The position numbers and the translations under genes are program-made. Of a stretch of DNA of 16,773 nucleotides, positions 8,168-14,172 are shown in pieces. The notes beneath the pieces were generated by a model, which worked only from the letters and a program-made list of their open reading frames with translations, searched no databases and had not been told where the DNA came from. Location: positions 1 through 16,773 of the forward strand of contig DCCQ01000034.1 of assembly GCA_002314195.1 (NCBI GenBank), written 5' to 3'. The DNA comes from Bacteroidales bacterium UBA1077 (GTDB taxonomy: Bacteria > Bacteroidota > Bacteroidia > Bacteroidales > UBA932). Within the stretch, counting starts at the first letter, position 1, and every line of letters begins with the position of its first letter.

Positions 8168-9353
8168 TAACGACCGGATATTCAATGTTCCCGGATCTTT
8201 CATATTCATTGGTGAAACTGAGACTGTCGGAGAATATGGAAGCGATCTGGCAGAATATCATTATTCTCGTGTTGTTGGAAACCGGTGTATGATATTCATA
8301 ATTCCAAACGAACTTGAACAGATTGTGCCCAGTGGCGGTGAAGGCATTGAATATACCTTTAAGATTAAAGGAATCATTGATCCTGTGCTCATTTTTCAGG
8401 TATGATTCCGGAATGTCTCCAGCCATTCTTCCTTGAGAGGGATGTCTGTTCCCGTTCTCTTTCACAACTTTCAATATAACTTCCTGAACGCTGTCATCGT
8501 TCTGCATTCCTTCCAGAGAGAGTCTACGATTCAACGTCCTTGTTTCCGGCTCGAATGTCACAGGATTCATTTCGGATGCTATCTGCCGGATGTTTGTCGC
8601 GTCTTCGAGAATGAGTTGATCCTTAAGGTATCTGAGGCGGCGGGCTTTCTCCAGAAGCATATTCTGGTATTCGATCAGATTAAGGTAAGTGATGATTTGT
8701 CGCTCAATCTCGATCAGGTTATGATAGGAGTCTTTCATCTGGAGCCGCACATCATTGACAACGCTTCTCATCTGATTGTCCATCGCAACCGTAAAGAAAG
8801 TGTTTTCTTCGTCAATAACCCGCTCGGCACTGTCAATCAATGAGGATATTCCTTTACGTTTGGCATCCAGATTCTCAAGTTTCTTCTTTTTGATTTTGTA
8901 GTCAGGTTCGCTCTTATACGTTCTGTCAATATTCCTTTTTACATCGATGACGTTCTTCTCTGTCGCCAAAGCGATTCGCTTCAACGCCCTTCTGACTTCA
9001 TTGGAATATTTATACTTACCCTTCTCGTTTCCGGAACTCATCCAGTATTCGATGTTTTCCTTAAGGTGAGTGATGTAGTCCTGTACGCTTGAGATATTGA
9101 TTTCCTCATTGATTTGAAGAACCTCTTCGAAGAATTGTATATAGATGTCCTCCATCTCCAGAAAGTCCCCGCTTTCACGGATAACCTCATTCTCAATCAG
9201 ATATTTTATTCGTTCAGCCTTGTAGTCAGTTAACTCCAAGGCATAATCGTATCTGAAAGATAGGGTGTTACGCTTGGCGAATAATTCATTCAGCAGTCTC
9301 TTCTCTCTGTCAAGACACCGGGCCAGTTCATCTATGTTGTGAAAAGTACTCAT
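8157..9353 (-). CDS. jetA: JetA / MksF-like kleisin subunit
   Basis: 398 aa. First gene of the operon. It is predicted to be the kleisin that bridges the JetC heads and recruits JetB, as MukF does in MukBEF. The N-terminal 100 residues read as a winged-helix domain (LTDYKAERIKYLIENEVIRE, then LEMEDIYIQFFEEVLQ). Residues about 125-255 are long charged helices (IKKKKLENLDAKRKGISSL; IEYQNMLLEKARRLRYLKD), and the C-terminal 100 residues are a smaller globular region containing KGIFNAFTATGHNLFKFVWNY. I do not recognise a strong sequence motif; the call comes from gene order (A-B-C-D), size and helical pattern. The start ATG at 9353 follows a good -7 box by about 20 nt. The gene ends within the jetB start overlap. 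Confidence 0.8.
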   Translation of the reverse strand: MSTFHNIDELARCLDREKRLLNELFAKRNTLSFRYDYALELTDYKAERIKYLIENEVIRESGDFLEMEDIYIQFFEEVLQINEEINISSVQDYITHLKENIEYWMSSGNEKGKYKYSNEVRRALKRIALATEKNVIDVKRNIDRTYKSEPDYKIKKKKLENLDAKRKGISSLIDSAERVIDEENTFFTVAMDNQMRSVVNDVRLQMKDSYHNLIEIERQIITYLNLIEYQNMLLEKARRLRYLKDQLILEDATNIRQIASEMNPVTFEPETRTLNRRLSLEGMQNDDSVQEVILKVVKENGNRHPSQGRMAGDIPESYLKNEHRINDSFNLKGIFNAFTATGHNLFKFVWNYEYHTPVSNNTRIMIFCQIASIFSDSLSFTNEYERSGNIEYPVVNAR

Positions 9354-9373
9354 TATCAGTGGTCTTCATTTTC

Positions 9374-9381
9374 CAAATATA
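9374..9381 (-). promoter_or_regulatory. Candidate -7 promoter box of the jetABCD operon
   Basis: TATATTTG on the minus strand matches TAnnTTTG exactly. Transcription would start near 9367, leaving a leader of only about 14 nt before jetA at 9353. No clear -33 TTTG is seen; that position is occupied by an inverted repeat (9387-9406), so the promoter may depend on or be blocked by a regulator. Confidence 0.5.
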
Positions 9382-9386
9382 ATGAA

Positions 9387-9406
9387 ATTACTATTAAAAT
9401 GGTAAT
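9387..9406. promoter_or_regulatory. Operator-like near-palindrome in the jet promoter
   Basis: Arms of 9 nt (9387-9395 and 9398-9406) are inverted repeats with 8 of 9 matching (ATTACTATT / AATGGTAAT), separated by AA. It lies directly upstream of the jet -7 box, at about -19 to -38 from the predicted transcription start, where a repressor would occlude the polymerase. AT-rich sequence makes chance matches more likely, and no dedicated regulator gene sits in the operon. Confidence 0.4.
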
Positions 9407-9416
9407 GAATATTCCG

Positions 9417-9539
9417 TTATCTTCGTTCAGAAAGGTCCTTACGAAACGCTTTCAGCGCGATGTAACCTATAACCACTTGCGTTTGGTCTTCGAATGAAAA
9501 ACTTGCACTTGGAGCAAGGACTATTTCAGGCAGAGCCAT
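9417..9539 (-). CDS. Possible 40-aa small ORF upstream of jetA
   Basis: A complete minus-strand frame of 40 codons plus TAA, starting MALPEIVLAPSAS and ending GYIALKAFRKDLSERR. Composition is protein-like: an acidic/polar middle, then a hydrophobic VVIGYIALKAF stretch and a basic tail. It is on the same strand as jetA and ends 63 nt before it, with the candidate jet -7 box and operator in the gap. An in-frame stop lies a few codons before its ATG, so it is not the end of a longer frame. No homology is recognised. It could be a chance frame, a relic of a degraded gene, or a small partner or leader peptide for the defence operon. Confidence 0.3.
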   Translation of the reverse strand: MALPEIVLAPSASFSFEDQTQVVIGYIALKAFRKDLSERR

Positions 9540-9582
9540 GTCTCGGCTATCTCAGGGGCTTTTGACCGTGAAGGAGTTCCGT

Positions 9583-9599
9583 AAAAATCAGAAATCTGA
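9583..9599 (-). terminator. Weak terminator-like hairpin after the TPR regulator
   Basis: On the minus strand a short stem (TCAG/CTGA with a 4-nt ATTT loop) is followed by TTTTT, 42 nt past the TAG of the TPR-HTH gene. The stem is short, so this is a tentative intrinsic terminator separating that gene from the jet operon. Confidence 0.3.
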
Positions 9600-9640
9600 A
9601 ACCAGACTTCCGTCATTCGTCCTTTCGATTGATTCCTAAA

Positions 9641-11245
9641 CTAGAACGTGGCGATGAACTCGTCGATGGTGGAGCCTTCGGGGAGGGCGGAGGCGACACG
9701 GGCTTTGAGGCGCTGCTTGCCTTTTGTGACTGAGGTCGGGGATATTCCCATCATCGAGGCCATCTGCTTGCCGGTGAAGCCGAAACGTAGAAGAACCGCG
9801 ATTCGAAGCTCGGCACCGGTAAGACCAGGGAACGAGGTCCGAAGCCTCTCCGTAAAACGGTTGCAGACATCGTCCAGAATCTTCTCCAGCCGCCCCCACT
9901 CAGCATCAGACAGATAGCGCGGATTCTGCTGAAGCGACATCACCAGCTTGTCCTTGAACATCAGGACGGAACGAAGCTCGCTGCGCTCCGACTCGCTTTC
10001 CTTGAGCTGGGTCCGGCTCTCCCCTATCTCGTTGTCCTTCCGCTCAATGGCAGCGTCACGATTCCTGATGTTCCTCTTGAGCACCTTGACAATAACGAAC
10101 AAGGCCACGAACAACGACAGCACGACAGCCACCGAAGTACCGATGATCCGGCTTCTGGACGAACGGATGGCAGCTTTCTCAGCCTCGACACGATCATCGA
10201 TGATCTGATCGTTTTGCTGAGACGCTTCCAGTTGGCTTTTGATCTCATTGTGAATGGTCAGATACTTGACAGCATTCTCTTTGTCATCCAGCAGATCACG
10301 ATACACGATGTAGCTGAGCTGAGAGCCGGAAAGCTTCGCTATCAGATCCGGGACCTCCATCTCTTTGGCGGCATAGAAAAGAGCCGAATCCGGCATGTTC
10401 ATCTTACGGAAAGCGTCAGCAAGCACGGCATATCGCACTCTGGATTTACGTTTACCTTCCCTAAACAGCTTTTCTTGAGCGCGGACAGCGTTGGAAGCAC
10501 ATTCTAGAGACTTATCAAACTGACCGTCACGACTGTAGCACGCGCCAAGATTGTACAATGCCCTGGCATAATCATTATCCTGACCTTTGGATAACCCGAC
10601 CGCACGGACAGCATATTCAATGGCTTCCGAATAGTCCTTGTTCTCATCCCCAAGGAACAGCGACCGGTGCGACAAATTGATCAGAGCAGTCACCTGCAAC
10701 GGAAGCGAGCCTGCCTTCTCCGCCTCCTCCAACCCTTTCTCCATATAAGGCAAGGAGGCGTCGTACCACTTCCGGTCGTTAAGCACGACAGCGTAACGCA
10801 AATTGATCAAAGCCGCAAGCATGTGGTTATCCGAACCTTTAATCTCCTTGGTGGCAAGAAGCAGATCGCTGGCCCACTCCGCCTCACTCCCGGACTTGTT
10901 GTCCTGTCTGACCACAGCGCGAAGGTAGTAAGCCAAAGCCTTGCGGTCATGAGTACCGTACTTCAGGAAATAATCGACCCCGACATTCATCAGATTCTCA
11001 TCAATTCCAGGTTTGTACGCATTATACTCAGCGCAAGTCCTTAAAAGGCAATATGACGCATAAAGATAACGGCTGGATGATTCTGAATATGAAGACGATT
11101 CCAGTATGGTCAAAGCGCTGTCAGGCCGGGAGTCCAAAAGACTCTCAGCCCGACTTAAATCCTCAGGAAGTCTTGCCCCGCGACCGCACGAAAAGGCCAT
11201 CAAAGCACAGACAATGAATATAATCGCAGGATACTTTCTCAACAT
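9641..11245 (-). CDS. TPR-containing membrane regulator with C-terminal HTH
   Basis: 534 aa from the preferred start. An N-terminal signal (MLRKYPAIIFIVCALMAFSC) carries a lipobox-like cysteine at residue 20. Helical TPR-like repeats fill about residues 25-345 (for example YARALYNLGACYSRDGQFDKSLECASNAV). A transmembrane helix follows at about 366-385 (GTSVAVVLSLFVALFVIVKVL), then a charged coiled-coil linker to about 430 and a LuxR-like HTH at about 470-515 (LTGAELRIAVLL...MASMMGISPTSV). This fits the Bacteroidota class of one-component regulators with extracytoplasmic TPRs and a cytoplasmic HTH. Signal and target are unknown; the receptor gene directly upstream on the same strand is a possible target. 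An ATG at 11305 would lie on the -7 promoter box, so I reject it; 11251 is an alternative start. Confidence 0.82.
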   Translation of the reverse strand: MLRKYPAIIFIVCALMAFSCGRGARLPEDLSRAESLLDSRPDSALTILESSSYSESSSRYLYASYCLLRTCAEYNAYKPGIDENLMNVGVDYFLKYGTHDRKALAYYLRAVVRQDNKSGSEAEWASDLLLATKEIKGSDNHMLAALINLRYAVVLNDRKWYDASLPYMEKGLEEAEKAGSLPLQVTALINLSHRSLFLGDENKDYSEAIEYAVRAVGLSKGQDNDYARALYNLGACYSRDGQFDKSLECASNAVRAQEKLFREGKRKSRVRYAVLADAFRKMNMPDSALFYAAKEMEVPDLIAKLSGSQLSYIVYRDLLDDKENAVKYLTIHNEIKSQLEASQQNDQIIDDRVEAEKAAIRSSRSRIIGTSVAVVLSLFVALFVIVKVLKRNIRNRDAAIERKDNEIGESRTQLKESESERSELRSVLMFKDKLVMSLQQNPRYLSDAEWGRLEKILDDVCNRFTERLRTSFPGLTGAELRIAVLLRFGFTGKQMASMMGISPTSVTKGKQRLKARVASALPEGSTIDEFIATF

Positions 11246-11302
11246 AATCATCACAGGCGGTTGGTTGCGCGCCGGCTGGTCCAACCGGCTTTTGCCCGAA
11301 CG

Positions 11303-11310
11303 CAAAGTTA
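11303..11310 (-). promoter_or_regulatory. Promoter -7 box of the TPR-HTH regulator gene
   Basis: TAACTTTG on the minus strand, followed by C, is an exact TAnnTTTG match. A TCTG lies 20 nt upstream as a partial -33. It overlaps the longest possible frame's first ATG (11305), which argues for the downstream lipoprotein-type start at 11245 or 11251. Confidence 0.6.
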
Positions 11311-11352
11311 GAAAAAATCCGGGAATATTTCAGAATATGGCGGATCCCGTTA

Positions 11353-11371
11353 AGAAGCTGTTTTGATTTGT
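11353..11371 (+). repeat. 19-nt dispersed intergenic repeat, copy 2
   Basis: Identical over 19 nt to the minus strand of 31-49. It lies between the receptor gene's stop (11394) and the regulator's promoter. The GAAGCT within it can also pair with AGCTTC about 20 nt further on (11380-11385), so on the minus strand it might form a weak transcription-terminating hairpin after the receptor gene. Confidence 0.5.
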
Positions 11372-11393
11372 TTGTTTGAAGCTTCCAAGTATT

Positions 11394-13874
11394 CTACTTT
11401 CCGCCCAGTCCGCTGCCGGTTCCTATTCGTGATGCCTCATCAATGTTGCCCACTTTGCGTGAACGTGTCTGCTGCGCTTTTCCGAACCTCCAGCTCAGGC
11501 CTATATGAAGCATTTGGGAATAATACTTTTGACCGATGAAAGAACTATCCACATTTCCAAGGACAGTGTCCGAGCCGAATCCAAGGCAATCCAAATTCGT
11601 GTTCAGGCTTCGCAGGACATCATCCAGATTGACGGAAAGGGTAAGGCGGCCATCAAGCATTGTCTTCCTCATGCCTATATTCATAGAATAGAGGTCGTGG
11701 AGTTTGAAGTAGCCGTACGCCATCGGCGAGCGGTAGTAGCCGTCCAGTTGCACCTTCCAGTCCTTCGGGAGATTGAATGTGAAACATGAATAGCAGGACA
11801 GCGTGAACGTCTCGTTCTCCGACAGGCCGGTGGTGTAGGCGTCCGAATAAAGTCCTGTGCAGTTGAGCGTCCAGACAAGCCACTTGGCAAGAGGCAGTTC
11901 CGTCATGTTGGCGGTAAGGGCAAGCATGTTCTGTCTGCCGAAGTTAGCCCATGTCAGCAGCTGGTCTCCATTCTCTTTGAGAGTAGGAAGCTGGGAGAAC
12001 AATCCGCTTGAATGGCTGAAGGATGTGGACACCGAGAAGTGCTGGCCGAAACCAGCCATGAAGGAAGCCTCGTCTGAATATGACGGACGCAGGTCCGGAT
12101 CTCCGACCGTGTAGGTGTGCGCATCAACAAAATACTCAACCGGATTGAGGGTGTTGTAGCTTGGACGCTGGATCCTTCTGGTGTAAGAAACCGAGAAGCG
12201 AAGCGCCGCGGACGGATTGAATCCGACGAAAGCGGTCGGGAACAAGTCGAAGTAGCTGCGCTTGCTTTGGTCTCCGGCTGTGATCCAATCACCGAGAGAG
12301 TTGGTATATTCACCCCTCAATCCTGCCTTGGCAGACCATTTAGGGCCGAACTGAGCTGCGAGAGAGAAGTAGGCGGCACCTATGTTCTCACGGTATTTGA
12401 ACCTCGTGTCGGTGTTGACGGCGGACGGACCGGTCTCCGTCCTGGATGTCGTGTTGGCCGTTTTGGAGAACGCCCACTTTGCCCCGGCCTCCAGTCTGGC
12501 AAAATTGAACACGGTAGCCTCATAGTCGGCCTTAGCGGACCAGATGTTCACCTTGTTGTCAGAGTCCACAAGCCTTGTGGAAGGTACCCATTCCGATGCG
12601 GCCAGTGAACGGGTAAATGTCTTCTGGTCGTTCGCTGTCGTGTTGGCGTTGTGGTAATAGTCCATATTCAATGTCAACTCAGAATTGGTCGCCTCGTCAA
12701 AGATGTGGGTAAAGTTGAGGTTTCCGTTGGTCTGACGGCTCTTGTCCTCGTTCCAAGTCGTGGACTCCGCCCTCTCAATCTCCTTGTCCCCAAGGGTCTG
12801 GGTGGTGACATTGTTGTCTCTGTCGGATTTCTGGACATTCCGGGAGCCTGGCAAGTTCACGATAAATCCCAGTGTGTTCTTCTTGTCGATGAACCAGTCG
12901 TTGCCGAAACGCACCTGCCAGTTGCTGAAACGGTCTCGTTGAAGCGACTTGGCACGGATTTCAAACGGGATCCCGTTCTGCGTCAGCTTGTTGTCTATGT
13001 CAAGATCTATGTCCATGTCATAAATCCCCTGATACGCAGACACAAATGTGTTGGTCTTAGCCGTCCTGTAGCTGATGTTGCCGTTGAGACTCTCGCGCAT
13101 GAGGAAACGATCCGTGCTTCCGAAGTACATTCCTCCGTCATCAGTGCTGATCTCTCCGTTAAGGCCCGACATGAGATTGCGCTTTGTCTTGATGTTGATG
13201 ATTCCACCCTGACCCTCGGCGTCATATTTAGCTGAAGGGTGCTCCATCAGCTCAAACTTCTCGATGGACGAGCCGGAAGTCGATCTGAGCAGGGCCTCAA
13301 GCCCCTTTCCGTCAAGATAGGACGGACGGCCATCGATCCAAATCTGGACAGCCTTGCCGTTCAGAGTCACCTTGCCGTCCTTGTCGATCATCACGCCCGG
13401 TGCCTTCTTGATGAGCTCAAGAGCGTTGCTGCCTTGAGCGAACGCGCTTTGGGAGACATTCATCACCAGTTTGTCGATTTTCATCTCGACAAGTTTGACA
13501 CGCTCGGTTACGGTCGCGCCGGAAAGCATCTGAGTGTCCTCTGACATATTCAAAGGTTCAATTTCATTAAGACCGGCAACGACAGTCACTGTCTTGCTGA
13601 AATCTGAATAGCCGATAAGGGAAGCCTTAAGGATGTACTCGCCCGGGGCGGCCTGAAGGGAATATATTCCTTTATCATCACAAGTAGTACCAGAAACCAA
13701 AGTGCTGTCAGCCTTCATTAGGGCGACAGTCACCCAACCAAGCGGCTCACCGGTGTTCTTGTCGCACACCGAACCTCTGATCTCAGAAGTGTTCTGTCTG
13801 GCCGCATCCGCATTGATTCCGCAAAGGATCGCCACGATGGCAATCACAAGTAATCTAAATCTTGTCATCTTCAT
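11394..13874 (-). CDS. Outer-membrane beta-barrel receptor (TonB-dependent-receptor-like)
   Basis: 826 aa from the preferred start MKMTRFRLLVIAIVAILCG, a signal peptide ending near ADA. Next comes a carboxypeptidase-regulatory-like domain (about residues 30-110: IRGSVCDKNTGEPLGWVTVAL, then YSLQAAPGEYILKASLIGYSD). A plug-like domain follows (about 115-230: LELIKKAPGVMIDKDGKVTLNGK, IWIDGRPSYL, GIINIKTKRN). The remainder is a large C-terminal beta-barrel of alternating polar/aromatic strands, matching the 'outer membrane beta-barrel family' (PF14905 style). No SusD-like partner is adjacent, so the substrate is unknown. The longer frame to 13943 is rejected because its extra N-terminus spans the -7 box at 13893-13900. 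Inferred location: outer membrane. Confidence 0.88.
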   Translation of the reverse strand: MKMTRFRLLVIAIVAILCGINADAARQNTSEIRGSVCDKNTGEPLGWVTVALMKADSTLVSGTTCDDKGIYSLQAAPGEYILKASLIGYSDFSKTVTVVAGLNEIEPLNMSEDTQMLSGATVTERVKLVEMKIDKLVMNVSQSAFAQGSNALELIKKAPGVMIDKDGKVTLNGKAVQIWIDGRPSYLDGKGLEALLRSTSGSSIEKFELMEHPSAKYDAEGQGGIINIKTKRNLMSGLNGEISTDDGGMYFGSTDRFLMRESLNGNISYRTAKTNTFVSAYQGIYDMDIDLDIDNKLTQNGIPFEIRAKSLQRDRFSNWQVRFGNDWFIDKKNTLGFIVNLPGSRNVQKSDRDNNVTTQTLGDKEIERAESTTWNEDKSRQTNGNLNFTHIFDEATNSELTLNMDYYHNANTTANDQKTFTRSLAASEWVPSTRLVDSDNKVNIWSAKADYEATVFNFARLEAGAKWAFSKTANTTSRTETGPSAVNTDTRFKYRENIGAAYFSLAAQFGPKWSAKAGLRGEYTNSLGDWITAGDQSKRSYFDLFPTAFVGFNPSAALRFSVSYTRRIQRPSYNTLNPVEYFVDAHTYTVGDPDLRPSYSDEASFMAGFGQHFSVSTSFSHSSGLFSQLPTLKENGDQLLTWANFGRQNMLALTANMTELPLAKWLVWTLNCTGLYSDAYTTGLSENETFTLSCYSCFTFNLPKDWKVQLDGYYRSPMAYGYFKLHDLYSMNIGMRKTMLDGRLTLSVNLDDVLRSLNTNLDCLGFGSDTVLGNVDSSFIGQKYYSQMLHIGLSWRFGKAQQTRSRKVGNIDEASRIGTGSGLGGK

Positions 13875-13892
13875 TTTCACTTTTTCACGGTG

Positions 13893-13900
13893 CAAAGTTA
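13893..13900 (-). promoter_or_regulatory. Promoter -7 box of the receptor gene
   Basis: TAACTTTG on the minus strand is an exact TAnnTTTG match, the same octamer as the regulator's promoter. A TTTG lies 22 nt upstream, slightly beyond the usual spacing. Transcription would begin about 12 nt before the ATG at 13874, fixing that start. Confidence 0.6.
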
Positions 13901-14011
13901 CTATGAGATTTCCTTCACCAATCAAATCCAAGCGGACAATCAAAAATTACAATCAACTGAATATCAAAGGCTAAAACACAGACAATGTGGACAACGCCTA
14001 TGCAGTATGAC

Positions 14012-14023
14012 TTCACGCGTGAA
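14012..14023. promoter_or_regulatory. Perfect 12-bp palindrome in the divergent intergenic region
   Basis: TTCACGCGTGAA is a perfect palindrome located between the divergently transcribed receptor (minus) and protease (plus) genes. Perfect 12-bp dyads in intergenic DNA are often protein-binding sites, but there is no direct evidence of one here. The rest of 13901-14172 holds no gene, and no clear TAnnTTTG box for the protease was found. Confidence 0.4.
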
Positions 14024-14074
14024 AATTCCACCGCATATCCATGACAATGGAGTTCTGTGGTGTCCGGCCGAAAT

Positions 14075-14126
14075 ATTCACTAATTGAATAATTAATCATC
14101 GCAAACTATTGCACAATTAGTGGAAT
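14075..14126. repeat. Inverted repeat upstream of the M6 protease gene
   Basis: ATTCACTAATTG (14075-14086) pairs with CAATTAGTGGAAT (14114-14126), 12 bp with one bulged G and a perfect 9-bp core, around a 27-nt AT-rich spacer. It ends 46 nt before the protease ATG. It could be a stem-loop in the leader or a paired operator site. Low sequence complexity limits confidence. Confidence 0.4.
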
Positions 14127-14172
14127 TTTCTGAAATTGCAGTCAAATTTAACGGAGTTAACACTTGAGACTA

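Noticed and set aside
3089..9353. Housekeeping MukBEF chromosome condensin
   Set aside because: A Toprim nuclease (JetD/MksG) is encoded in the same operon, which the classical MukBEF locus lacks, and the host looks like Bacteroidales.
11246..11305. Upstream start of the TPR-HTH regulator at 11305
   Set aside because: The ATG sits on the TAACTTTG -7 box, and the extra 20 residues would precede an otherwise standard signal peptide.
13875..13943. Upstream start of the receptor gene at 13943
   Set aside because: The extra 23 codons run through the -7 promoter box at 13893-13900 and hide the signal peptide.
14164..14172. TTG start for the protease (and the similar TTG at 16294 for the lipoprotein)
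   Set aside because: In-frame ATG codons 9 and 6 nt downstream give normal signal peptides, and TTG starts are less likely.
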